A stretch of DNA of 64,000 nucleotides, taken from Acanthaster planci. Taxonomy: Eukaryota; Echinodermata; Asteroidea; Valvatida; Acanthasteridae. This document shows, one piece after another, positions 1 through 10,545 of the stretch (its first letter is position 1; every line of letters begins with the position of its first letter). A model generated the notes under the pieces. That model was given only the letters and a program-made list of their open reading frames with translations, was not told the origin of the DNA and made no database searches. Where the stretch lies: contig NW_019091600.1 in the NCBI RefSeq assembly GCF_001949145.1, positions 687,395 to 751,394 on the forward strand, given 5' to 3'. Position numbers and translations under genes: made by a program.

Positions 1-452
1 CATAGTTTCATCAGAAGTCTCAGCTTGGTGTATTTCTCTGGCAGATGTACTGATACCAGAATCTTCAGGAATAATTTCTGCCAGAGGTCCTTTGGATGGT
101 GTTATTGAATTTCCCATTTCACCGGGTAAAGTTTTTTCCTCATCAACCTCTATTGCAGTCTTTAACCTTTTGGGGGCAGGCAAACCATGGGTACCAGCCC
201 TTCGTCTGATCCCACCGTAACTGGGGTTATGTCTTGGAGCCAGCGTCCTTCCACTCAGAGGTGTGGTCTCATTGGCAGTGATGCTGGAGTTGGATTGCTT
301 TTCTGCCAGCTTGCTGCTGTGAGTTGCTTGTTCATTTAGTTTTGAGCATGCCTGGGTGGCAGTGTCATCTGAAGGAGTCAACCAGATTGGATTCGATGTC
401 TCAGATGAAGAGGTTCTCTCAGACTTAATAAAGTTGGTGAATGTGACAAATG
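1..452 (-). CDS. BRCA2: BRCA2 coding exon 7, truncated by the window edge
   Basis: Starts after 'ttcatccccag'. Its first two bases complete an Ala codon with exon 6, and it stays open for 150 codons to the window edge. It includes the basic stretch GGIRRRAGTHGLPAPKRLK. No BRC motif appears in this part; the repeats should follow to the left. Confidence 0.78.
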
Positions 453-3400
453 CTGGGGATGAACACACAAGATTTAAGTCATAAGTACAGCAAAAATAGG
501 TAAAGATGTCTGTTAATTCTTCAAATAAATGAAACATTTTAAGGGTAGAAAAACTGACAACTTCATGTCAATCTTCTTCAGGAAAAAAGTATAAGTTGTT
601 CACAACAAAACACATTTACATGTAGTTTTGAAGGTCAATGTTTTAAATCTGTGAAAGACTTTTATAAAACCATCAACAATAAAACATGTTCTCTTCAAAG
701 AAAGGTTTCTGCATTGTTTCTTAAAAATTGTTGATTTGTTCTTTGGGTCAATCCCTATCACCAAACATTACAGAAATACAACTACTATTAAAACTGCTGG
801 TAAAATTTTAAATTTACATCCAGAGGAAAATTGAGGATTTGTAGATAACTACATATTCAGGTTCTATAACTACATGTACATTTAAATAAAAATCTTTGAA
901 TTCATAATAAATCTGTCGTTAGCTGCATTTTAATTTTCAAGAGAGATTTTCAAGCCTTGAAATTATTTGTAAGTTTCTGCAACTTAAGATTATTAAATTG
1001 TCATTCCTGTGCCGCCTATATAGTACTTTGAACTTCAGAACATTTCATCTGAAATGTTTCATGCAGTCTAGGTGCTTTGTGAAAGGTACTTCAAGGCGTG
1101 CATATGCACGTCAGCTCAAGAACGTTGGAAATATGTTTTGAGAAGGCCAACAGTATAAGGGTTGATGGTCTCTCTTCAGATATCCCTTCAAAAATAGCAA
1201 GTAACAGTAAATGTTTTACCTGAATTTCTTGGAGCTGGGGTGCTGCTGTAAAAGATGTTGCCTGTCCCAACTGAGGCAGGGGTCTGGTTTACTTTCTTGA
1301 CTGTTGATTCCTCCTGGATAGGCTTTGAAGAAGTCACCTGACCCACCTGCTGCTGTTGCTTTTCCTCTGCGTTCACAAGGACAGCATCAGCTACCCACTG
1401 CATGGCCTTGTGGTTGCTGGTCTTGGTAGCGGCTTTGGCAGCGGACGGGTAAAAGAACTTCCTTGAAGTGGCCGCTTTGGACTGCATTCTGAACAGTTGG
1501 CTGGGGGTGTCCTGGTTGCAGGGGCTCTTTGGAGTACTCGTTTGGCCCTTACCTGCTGGTTCAGAGGTAATCTTTTGTTCTGAACTGCACTGGTTAACTG
1601 CAGGTGGGAGCTTCCTATCATGCTGTGGTGGCAATGATGGAGACGTGGATGAAACAGTGAAGCCCGGTGGAGGAAGTGGATGAGAGGTTGCCTCTTCCTT
1701 GAAGTCTCCCGGCACTGCAGATAACACATGTGCAAAGTGAGATTCTGACACTTGGTCTGTGATGAGGCACAGGGCTTCGGCAAAGTTTGGCGAGATCTGA
1801 GATAACATATCTGGACTGTTAATGTAAGGTGGTGAGACCAATGCTTGTGTCTGTCTTACAGGAGTTATACCGGCAAGATTCTGGATGAACAAGGTCTGAG
1901 AAGAAACATCCCCTGCACCTGTTTTAGAGGATGAAGATGGGAGAGCCGAGATTGCTGGAGAACCAGCAACTGCATCTTTAAAGTCTTCAATGCAGTCATC
2001 CAACATGCTATCTCCTCTGTCTTCGTCAAACCTACAACATATTGGAGCCTTTTCCTCTTTGGAAGGAAGGCTAGAAAGACTCTCATCAAGGCTTGGGTTT
2101 GTGATCTTCAGGCATGGTGTTAATTCTGATAGGTTGTCCAGAGATTCCTTCAAGGAACCATCTTCTTCCTTCAACCTTATCACAGAAATGTTTGCCTTTG
2201 TCTGCACTGAATCTGCTCTTTCAGGAAGAAGTTCATCATCAGAAGTTCTTGTTGCTATTTGCAGGATTTTGTGTGCTTCAAGAGATGTTGACGGTGGGCC
2301 ACCAGACTTTGAGTTGCTCTTGTCATGAAGACTTGAATCAGGTACTTTTGGACTACATTTGGCCAATTTTTTTATCTTAAGCTTTGCAAGTCTGCTCCTA
2401 GTCTGGGGAGGAGTAAGGAAGAAGAAAGCCAGGGTGTCCTCCATGCGGCTGTGATCCAGACCTGACCGATCTAACCTGTTGAGGACTTGAGAATCACTGG
2501 CAGTGAGATTCTCCAATGAATTCTGACTGTCGGTCTGCGGTTTGTCACTGCACTGCTTAAATCCTTGAGCTGCAACTGAGGGTTCAACTGGGGATGCACT
2601 TCTTGGATTACAGAGAGTGAGTTCTGTTGCTGGAATAAGAGCCGGATGTTTATCCCTGATTATGCAATCAATGTCATCCTGAGCCCTGTTTGAGACAAGT
2701 GATCTCAGAGACTCTTCCATGCCACACAACCTGTTGTCTGTAGGATGGTTTATCATATCATCTACTGTTAAGTTTGGAGCATTTTGTACACTACATGGTG
2801 GCGCAAGGCAATCTTGTTCATCTTTAGCTCCCTCAACATCATCTTGTTCCTCATCAACAGTGTCCGCCCCATCTTTTCTCTTAACACCATCAGCCTCATC
2901 CTGGCTCCCATCATGTGCTATCCTTTGCTCTCTTTCCCTTTCTCCCGTGGTGGCATCCGTGGTTCCAAGAACAAAATGTTCTGAGACGTCGCAACTCTCA
3001 CCAATCTCAATTCTCCTTCCTCCAGAGTTCTCTGTCTCTTTCCGAGCATCTCCCACTTCCACGTTATTTTCCTTGGAACCATCCTCTGCACTGTCACTTT
3101 CTATTGTATCTTCAAGCATCTCCTCCTCTTCCTCCGCAGATGAAATGTGGAGGCTTTGGAGATGCAAGGTGCTGGACTGACTGTCTTGCTCAGAGACCCT
3201 TCTTTCCAAATTGTAATCTTCTGGCGTGTTAATCATACTTGTGAAGAGAGCTTTAGCAATGACCTGTAGATATTCAAACAATCAAAATCATTTCATCATG
3301 TGCAAATGATTCCTTATAGAATTTACAAATGAGTCTTTACAAGACATCAGACTAGTTCATCCGCATGAACACTGAATTATATTAACTTGACACTATTAGT

Positions 3401-6400
3401 TAATTCAATAAGCCCAAATTATTTTAATACCAAAGAAATCAATATTGTTTAGTGACAAAGGTGCTAGGAGCAAAGTTCAATTATACATAATCCTTTTCAG
3501 GTAATATAGATTTGTCAGTCCCAAATTTTTCAGCCAGCAATGCCTAAAAAAGCTGCAGTGTCAAGTTACTGCTTGTTAATTCAACACATGCATGATTTTA
3601 AATAGGTGCCTTTTTAATGCAAATATTGTTTCCAGTCTGCTCTCACGTCAGAGTGGCACCTCAACATTTAGGGAACTTCTTGAGGAACATGTATAAAACC
3701 ACATTTGTAAAAGATGTCACAAATAGCAAGAATACCTTCATAAGATCAAACCAGTTGAGAAAATGACTCGGGTTCTTAAGTACTCAAGCACATCATACTC
3801 ACTGTAGATTCTAGATCTGTAGTTCCCTCAGACACCATCAGGGCATTAGTCTTCTTGTGGGTGGATCCTTGAGGTGTAGCTAGGGAGCTGGTCCAGGAGA
3901 GATTTGAGTCATCAAGGTCTGCACCAAGGCTGACAGACATCCGCAAAGGAGTGCTCTGAGGGGGCATGAAACCACAAAGGGATTTCATTAACAAATTATA
4001 ATACCCAATGATACCCAAGTAATAAATGTTTATGAGTGCAGTGGTAATAATTTCATGAGGTGACAGATGGCATGTTCCATTCCCTGAAGCAAAGCCAAGT
4101 GGAATGGAACAAGCCATATGTTACCGAATGAAGTTATTTTCCCCATTGCACAGACGTGACCAATCAATATTTGTTTGACAGAATGCATAAATGCTTACCT
4201 CAACAAATCCCTGCGTCAACAAGTCTGGAAATTTTGTGTGAGAAATGAAATATCAATGCTCCTTGAACAGTATTGCTCACATGATGTGATGGAAGATGAG
4301 AAGTGGTAAATAACTGTTTTGACACAGGTTGTTGTTTGCCGCTGAAAATTTTTATGTCATTGAACATTACAGAAAGGGGTACATTACTTTCAACATTAAT
4401 TGTGTTTTCTACTCAGCAGCTCTTTAAAACTGGGTTCAGGAGTATAGTGGCAAAAATGTCTCAAAACACAACAGCAAAATTGGACAGCAATAATCCTTGT
4501 CACAGAACTCACCAAAAACTGCCCAGGTGTGGCAAAAGCATAGTCGTCCAGTTTGGACACAGTGGAGGGAGTTTTAAACAGCTGCTTCATGAAAGTGGGC
4601 GTGGTCTGCTTGTGGGCAGGGCACCACCCACCCAGGCTGGGATCCTCTTGGTCATGATCCCCGCCCTGTGACAACAGGCCAGCATCTAGCTCGGCAGGTG
4701 TCCATGTTGCCGGGTTCCGCTTCTCTGCTGGCAGGTTGGGAGTTATTGGGATCAGGCTGGGAGTTGCAGGGCTGATGTCTGCCACACAAGCAATAAATAC
4801 AATGCCAAACACAACACTGTGAAAGTGGACCATTTGTCTTGTGTGCCTTTTTTTCAGCAGAAGCAACAAAATTGCTCAAGTCCTCAGATGTGTATTTAAC
4901 CACCAACCTGTTGGAACACTCACCGTTTCTGGCAGCATGCTGCAAAGTGGAAAATGATGCTTGCCTTTCATCAAGCTCTTTCTTAGTTTGCTGTGAAATA
5001 GGATGTCGCTCGTCGGGAGTGAACAGGCAAGGAGATGTTATGAGCTGAGGTGTCGATGGGTAATACTACAAATCAAGAAATTATGAATAATGAAATGTGT
5101 GAATAAAACATTAATTACTGGAGTACCTCACAAATGAATATATTCATATATACGTTGCACGTGAACACACAACAGTGCAACAGAGCAATGCAGCCAGTTT
5201 GAATTTCCTTTAAGAATTAGAAAAGCTTTACTGGTCTTCCCAGAAAGAGAACTTTACATTAACAAGGATATTTATATTTGGCTATTTTAAACCCTACCAG
5301 ATGCTTTTACATCTAAAAACTAATGCAGTTCAAATGGGACAATTTACTTCAAAGAAAGCTTGTCTAAAATACATATAGAGTGTACTTGCATTGGACTTGT
5401 ATACAAGTCTAATGTGTGGTATTTTTCAGAGCGCATCTGTGTAACAAGCGTAGAGTAATTCAATAAATCCAACAAGCTATTCAACTAGTGGTGGGACTCA
5501 AATCCGGATTTTCGGTTATCAGGTTTTGATTCTACAATCCAGTTCCAAATTTCAAAACCAGTTATCCGAAACCAGTAACAACAAAAAGTGACTGACATTC
5601 ACCTTACAAATTTATTGTCTTTGATCGATCAAGAGGTATCCCACTTGATAGTGCTTAACCACAACAGACTGGCTGCTTGTAAGCACAACCATGGCGCTAT
5701 CATCACGCAACAATCCAATTCATGCATTTAAACCATCATTTCAGCGCTGCATGCACAGCAAGATGAGCCGACGGGCGCCTCTAATCTGTGGTGTGCATTT
5801 AATGACTTGTCACTATGAACTGTTAGATACCGCATACCCCATGTGTCCCAATTCAGAATTGTCCTATGTCGCAATAGCAGTTATGGGACTTTCAGAAACT
5901 ACTGTAAACAGACAAGCCCAAACAGTAATGCAACGAATGGACTGCCCCCCATGACAAGGCACATGAGCAAACGTAAGAACCGTTACACAACTGTACTGGA
6001 ATCAGTGCAAACAATCCAAAAATACTGATATTTTAAATGATGTTTTTGTGAATCCTAGCCTGGTAGGCCTGCATTCTATTTTCCTGGTTGGATGAGCCGA
6101 GCTTGCATCTGTTTCCACTCTGCATTCTTATCCTTTTGCCCAGAAGAACAAGTTTTTTTGACCAGTGTAACGTCTGAACGTTATCATTAACTTAAACTGT
6201 TTATTTGTGTCGTATATCAGTGTGATCTTCTTTGATTTCTTCGTTGCATCGGATAAAATTCAAGCTTTAGAATAATTACCATTCTTAAATAGTTTGGAGT
6301 TTATCGGATCGTAATACCACGTGAGTTGCTCGGGCCTTCAAATAATCTTCAGATAACCACTTCTTCAAAACACGGTTTTCTCTCACTACTATATTTAATA

Positions 6401-7170
6401 TCTAAAAAACTCTGGGGTGTATGCAAAATGGTATTCAAAATTAGAGAATCCAGGATTGTCAGGGTTAATGATTAAAACACTTTTTCTGATGAAGGAATTG
6501 AAAGACTACCTTGTCCCTTGTGTAATGATGCCTTACAGGTGTTTCAGTAATATCTCCAGCCAACTTCTGGGACTCAAGCTCATGAGTGCAGTGTTCTTGT
6601 AACTCCTTGTCTGGCAGTTCCTTCACGCCTAAAAACAAAACGATACATGCATCAATTCACATAACCAAAACAACATATTCTAAACATATCACATTTTTAT
6701 CAGCATATCCAGGTGTTTTCAAATCCACCAGAAATTTTTCTAGGAATTAGGATTTAGAAGGGTAGAACCAAGTACTATTATTTTACATGAATTTTGAAGT
6801 CCTCTTGAAGGTTTAAGTCTGAAGAAAATTCTGTTGGTTTTCCACACAATGCCAATTCCAGAGGATTTAGTAAATTACTGTTAACCTGTAAGTCAAACAA
6901 TCCAAAACAAAGCTTTTGGGGGGTACTTTTAAACTCACCTATTTCATTGTTGAGTGCCTTTTCAAACCAGTTTTGGTCTACAGGTCCCAGATCTACGTCA
7001 CACACTTTCTCTTCAAGAAGTGCTGAAAAGCATTGGTGCTGTGTGACAGAACTTGACACCTCACTGCTCTTGAAGAGGACAGCAGGTTTGATGTGTCCGA
7101 CATGGGATTTGTGGCATTTCTTGGAGCAATGGTGGCATGAGAATCTCCCTTCCACTGTCACAGCCTTCAT
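1..7170 (-). CDS. BRCA2: BRCA2 homologous-recombination mediator, N-terminal part (exons joined; 3' end outside window)
   Basis: BRCA2 loads RAD51 onto single-stranded DNA in the nucleus during homologous recombination. Seven coding exons join in phase: 7170-6939, 6628-6537, 5044-4924, 4778-4513, 3955-3803, 3263-1220 and 452-1, giving at least 1120 residues. Residues about 58-70 (VDLGPVDQNWFEK) match the PALB2-binding motif of vertebrate BRCA2 (DLGPISLNWFEE in human). Exon 5 carries VSLGADLDDSNLSWTSSLATP, matching the conserved [19 protein letters not shown] segment. The huge sixth exon is low-complexity, acidic and Ser/Thr-rich, like the poorly conserved region before the BRC repeats. BRC repeats, the helical/OB-fold DNA-binding domain and the NLS are expected beyond the left edge. 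The start is the first ATG after an in-frame TGA, but it gives about 45 more residues before the PALB2 motif than in human. The identification is secure; the exact start is not. Confidence 0.9.
458..1219 (-). other. BRCA2 intron 6 and other BRCA2 introns
   Basis: This AT-rich intron has no recognisable feature. The other BRCA2 introns are 3264-3802, 3956-4512, 4779-4923, 5045-6536 and 6629-6938. Nothing coding was recognised in them, including the 1.5-kb intron 5045-6536, whose short open frames resemble no known family. Confidence 0.6.
1220..3263 (-). CDS. BRCA2: BRCA2 large coding exon 6
   Basis: A 2044-base exon (681 codons plus 1) encoding residues 289-969. The acceptor is 'aatatctacag' and the donor is G|gtaaaa. 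It has an acidic run (SSAEEEEEMLEDTIES) near its start and is otherwise Ser/Thr/Glu-rich and probably disordered. It sits where human exon 10 and the start of exon 11 lie. No clear BRC repeat is visible. A degenerate candidate near 1392-1461 (FFYPS...KAMQWVADAV) faintly resembles human BRC6. Confidence 0.85.
3803..3955 (-). CDS. BRCA2: BRCA2 coding exon 5 (SWTSSLATP motif)
   Basis: Has 153 bases, phase 0 at both ends, between 'ccccctcag' and 'gtgagt'. It encodes LGADLDDSNLSWTSSLATPQ, a strongly conserved BRCA2 N-terminal motif ([20 protein letters not shown] in human). This is one of the two anchors for naming the gene. Confidence 0.9.
4513..4778 (-). CDS. BRCA2: BRCA2 coding exon 4
   Basis: Starts after 'tgtggcag' and ends at donor 'gtgagt'. 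It has 266 bases, completing the Asp codon begun in exon 3. It contains FMKQLFKTPSTV, resembling the SLFHTPKFVKG segment that precedes SLGAEV in human BRCA2. It is rich in TP/SP sites, which are possible kinase targets. Confidence 0.82.
4924..5044 (-). CDS. BRCA2: BRCA2 coding exon 3
   Basis: Starts after 'cacctcag' and ends at donor G|gtgagt. It has 121 bases (40 codons plus 1). It encodes LITSPCLFTPDE and then a charged stretch. It occupies the place of the short Pro/Thr-rich exons after the PALB2 motif in vertebrate BRCA2. Confidence 0.76.
6537..6628 (-). CDS. BRCA2: BRCA2 coding exon 2
   Basis: Lies between acceptor 'gtttttag' and donor 'gtaagg'. It has 92 bases: two complete a Gly codon and then 30 codons follow, ending phase 0 with ITETP. 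The sequence is charged and has no recognised domain. The phase fits both neighbours exactly. Confidence 0.78.
6939..7170 (-). CDS. BRCA2: BRCA2 coding exon 1 (PALB2-binding motif)
   Basis: Encodes residues 1-77 plus the first base of codon 78. It ends at a consensus donor (G|gtgagt). Residues 12-26 form a Cys/His cluster (C-x2-C-x3-C-H-x2-H-x2-H). QCFSALLEEKVCDVDLGP aligns with the human FFEIFKTRCNKADLGP region. An AG at the end of 'gatttttcag' lies 24 bases before the ATG, so a 5' UTR intron is likely upstream, as in human BRCA2. Confidence 0.82.
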
Positions 7171-7501
7171 GGTGTCATCCTCTCATTCCTCTGAAAAATC
7201 AGTGCAACATGACATGAACAGGGGTGTGGGAGGCCACTTGCACCTAAAACTAACGCTGAAAACAGATCGCAAAAAGCTGAAATGTAAAAAGTTCCCATAC
7301 AGATCAGGTGTACAAAAAACCTTTAAAAAATGCTGAAATCAGCTAAAAAGCTGCATTCTCACACCTCTGCATGGAGCGATAACAGGTGCATATTATTACT
7401 GCTCACCCATGGGTTCTGGCTCTTGATTGGCTAAGAGTACTTCATGTAGTTCAACTTAATAAACGTTTCATGTAAGGCTCTACATATTTTGCAAATTGAA
7501 T

Positions 7502-7612
7502 GGCAACAGGGGATTTTAATAGCTCTCACGTGGAATTTCTTTCAGACGGAAGAAAACTGATAAGTAAATGTTGACAGGGAATTTAATTGCTCTCACATGG
7601 CAACATTTGTCA
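7502..7612. repeat. Imperfect direct duplication
   Basis: A block around 7505-7532 (aggggattttaatagctc followed by tcacgtgg) is repeated imperfectly around 7575-7601 (agggaatttaattgctc followed by tcacatgg). Confidence 0.55.
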
Positions 7613-7616
7613 AAAT

Positions 7617-7702
7617 GCTGGGATGGCGAAATTTCTCACAGCCAACCAGCATGATATATGCTGGGATGGCGAAATTTCTCACAGCCAACCAGCATGATAT
7701 AT
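7617..7702. repeat. 43-bp tandem duplication, two copies
   Basis: The unit beginning gctgggatggcgaaatttct occurs at 7617 and again at 7660 with no visible difference over 43 bases. The identity suggests a recent duplication, or an assembly artefact. Confidence 0.9.
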
Positions 7703-7861
7703 CGTGCCTCAGCCCAATAAGTACGTGCCACGGTGTACATGCAGCACACAAGCATCATGTTTGAAAAAGACCCCAACAAATTGTGTAGTTGATGTCAATC
7801 TCTTATATACGATTTATGCCTGTGGTTCATGTATCGATGCACTTTTTATCACTGATAGTAC

Positions 7862-8463
7862 TGCGGTCGAACCGATCCATAAATAATTAAACGTGGCACT
7901 TTTGAACTGAACCAAACAGGTCGGTACGGATGTTTGGCTATAATACAGCATTGACAGTGCCCGGAATGCACACAAGAAACCTTGATAAAAAAGCAAACAC
8001 AATGAAAAATGAATAACAAGTTATGCTGCATCGGCACTCGGCACATGCGCTTGGCATGCACACACGTACTACAACTGTACATATACATGTACAGTAAACT
8101 TATGATGGCCCTGCATCACGCGATGTTGTGAAAAGCACACGGTGAGAATCCACTAATAATCAACCGAGAACACACAACATATGGCATTTCTGCTGCACAA
8201 TCATTCTACATTCTCACTACATCCAATTGTGCTTAATATACATGTAAATGTTTATTCGGATTTAGCATTATGTTTGCCAATCTCCAATAGCCATGCCCGT
8301 TTGTTCCATATTAGGCCAATGATGTCATAAATGGCCATGCAAAACAAATTTTGATTGGATGCTGATCTCAGTCGGACTCATGCTGAAGGCAACTCTGGAG
8401 GGAAAACTAATTTTGCCAAGCAGGCCGGTGCAGCACTCCAGTGCACGACAAGATTTGGTTGGC
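7862..8463 (-). repeat. Interspersed repeat family A, copy 1 (inverted relative to copy 2)
   Basis: The reverse complement matches 62083-62655 over nearly its whole length with small indels. Shared blocks include gatcaaaatttgttttgc-like DNA, the block around atggccatttatgacatcat, and the block around ttggagattggcaaacataa. It has no coding capacity and no recognised family. A short unrelated insertion rich in tacatgta separates parts of it. Confidence 0.85.
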
Positions 8464-8544
8464 GACAGTGCTTGCCTTTCATTTGATCAAAGTTGTAGTG
8501 TAAATACGTTGTTATATGTTTATAAATACACCTGCAAACAACGT

Positions 8545-8842
8545 ACTTTGCAGGAAATTTAGTGCAACTTTACGTCATAATTCATGAGCGATCTATGTTT
8601 ATCTAGAAGTATGCAGTTGCACATGCGCGAAATGCATAGCAACCACTTGCCCCTTACACATGATACCTGAGAGTTTTCTTCCCACTCGCATGTTTTGAGT
8701 GTCATGTCATCCGCACGTGTGTAAAGGGCGGTCAGTTGCTATGCATTTTGCACATGCGCAACCGCGTACTACCAGACAAACATAGATCGTTCATGAATCA
8801 CGACGGAAAGCATGGAGTTGCACGAAATTTCCTGCAAAATAC
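8545..8842. mobile_element. Foldback/MITE-like element with about 120-bp inverted arms
   Basis: The left arm 8545-8662 and the right arm 8713-8842 are imperfect reverse complements. Both contain ttgcaggaaattt, a block like ttcatgagcgatctatgttt, and atgcatagcaac. The loop is about 50 bases. There is no ORF, so it looks like a non-autonomous palindromic element. No clear target-site duplication was seen. Confidence 0.8.
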
Positions 8843-9979
8843 ATTGTCTGTGGGCATATTTAGTAATTTCAACACAGCATTTATGGAATTTGGGATACAA
8901 GGCACTTGTGAACGACATATGAGCTGCCTCCCTCAGGTAAAAATATGAGAAAAAAATCAAAAAAATTTCGCTATGGCAGGAGGACTTTATACCCTAAACG
9001 TCAGTCATAGTGAAAATAAAGACAATGTCCAACCTGGGCTAGGCCTGAGCCTAGTTCAGTGCCCTGGGCCCCATGATTCACATGATTTATGGGGCTAAAT
9101 GTGAGCTTATTACCTCAGAACAGGGCCTCCAGAACAGAAGTCTTCATGTCTTTTTGGAATTTTTGCTAGCCATGCTACCTATGCCCTAAACAACTATCAT
9201 GGTCTGATGATTGTTTGAAGTAGCCCAGGCCTATTCATAGTTGATGTACCCTAATGTTGCACTTTCCCTAATGTGGCGCACTTTCATTTTAACAGAGCAA
9301 TATTTTTACCTTAAATTTCACAATCAGTAAAACTTCATCAAATTCCTTTCATTCTAATTCATAAATTTCAATTTTGTGTATCTGCTAAAAAGTTCTGACG
9401 AAATTTTATTTTTACCCAATTTTCCAAATTTTTCTGACACGCAGAATGAACACTTTAGAATCTGCTCAAAAATATGCAAATAATTTTCTCATACGCTTGT
9501 AGATGGGTAGGTGAACTGAAGGAATGATGCTTTACAAGAATTTATCAACTTTTTTCAAGTGCGCCACGTAAGGGAACACTCACCTGAACTCGAGCCCAAT
9601 TTCCTGACGCCGGCATTTTTGGATTTCGGACAAACTTTCAGGGCGCAAAGTCAGTTATCACTGCATGGAGAACAGAACGGCCCGATGCGACTCAGGCAAC
9701 TAACTGCAGTGCTCAGTGGAAGTGTGCGCATGCCTACACTACAGACATGACAGAAGTTACATTTCAAACAAGACGAAGGAGACCCAGTGTGTTTTAAATA
9801 GGCCTATCCTCATAGATTTCTGTCACTTCCTTTAAAATTCTTGACCAATATCATTAACTTCAAAAGAAAAACTGAAAACTCTACAGGTAATAAGTCCAGA
9901 AACATAAAAACACCTTTCTGTGTCTGTCACTTCTGTTAAGCCGGTCGTCTGTTTCGGTGGCCATTTTTATTCACGTATC

Positions 9980-9987
9980 GCGCCAAA
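9980..9987. promoter_or_regulatory. E2F-type motif upstream of BRCA2/XPNPEP3
   Basis: GCGCCAAA, the reverse complement of TTTGGCGC, exactly fits the E2F consensus TTTSGCGC. It lies 462 bases upstream of the XPNPEP3 start and 2.8 kb upstream of the BRCA2 ATG. E2F control of S-phase DNA-repair genes is established in animals. Its use here is an inference from one short match. Confidence 0.35.
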
Positions 9988-10448
9988 CGCAAGGAATCAT
10001 GGTACAAAACTACAATCATGATAATGTTTAATATTATTTGACCGAGAGTTGATTAGACTTCATACAAGTCCCCAGACAGCACAACGAAGTTTATGATTTA
10101 TGAGCTTGCACTTTAAAGTGGAACCAAGCTTGATACGTCAGCTTGATAAACATATGACTGGAGTTGAAAGACATCAATGAGCAAAAGAATTCATAAGAGA
10201 TTAGCTCAATTTGAACAGTTTGCCCGCCGCTGCGCTTTTTTTTTTTTTTGCTGCTGCTCGGCAAAACTTGAAGGGCGCCCTCCCATTCGCCCGTATCTTG
10301 AATTAAGACTATTGTATGCGTAAACAAACACGTGCGATATACATGTGTTTGACCCAACGGAGACTAATAAGAAGACCTTGAGCTATGATCTCATTACGTA
10401 CGTTAAGTGTTTGTACAGTAGTAGCGGGCCAGTACCGGTCGAAACAAG

Positions 10449-10545
10449 ATGGCTAGATTGATATGTCTTGGACGAACAGCTAAGCTGTTAATCGCTTGGA
10501 ATCATCCTAAAAACACCAAAATCTTGAACGTAATAAAGAGCCATG
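10449..10545 (+). CDS. XPNPEP3: XPNPEP3 coding exon 1 (presequence)
   Basis: ATG with a good context (aacaagATGG) opens 32 codons beginning MARLICLGRTAKLLIAW and ends CAT G|gtagac. The extra G combines with GG of exon 2 to encode Gly33. It is basic and hydrophobic, consistent with mitochondrial targeting. Confidence 0.85.

Larger units (their letters stand above)
7171..10448. other. Intergenic region between divergent BRCA2 and XPNPEP3
   Basis: About 3.3 kb separates the two start codons. It holds a 43-bp tandem duplication, a 600-bp interspersed repeat, a long foldback element and a perfect E2F-type motif. The 5' UTR exons of both genes probably lie here. No supported coding region was found. 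Confidence 0.7.

Noticed and set aside
5691-6028. Short plus-strand ORFs inside the BRCA2 intron 5045-6536
   Set aside because: Overlapping short frames with no homology, no splice signals that fit, and low-complexity content.
9914-9964. Minus-strand ATG (MATETDDRLNRSDRHRK) followed by GT as a possible BRCA2 start exon
   Set aside because: Joining its donor to the likely acceptor before 7194 in phase 0 meets a stop after seven codons. It may be a 5' UTR upstream ORF, but nothing supports coding.
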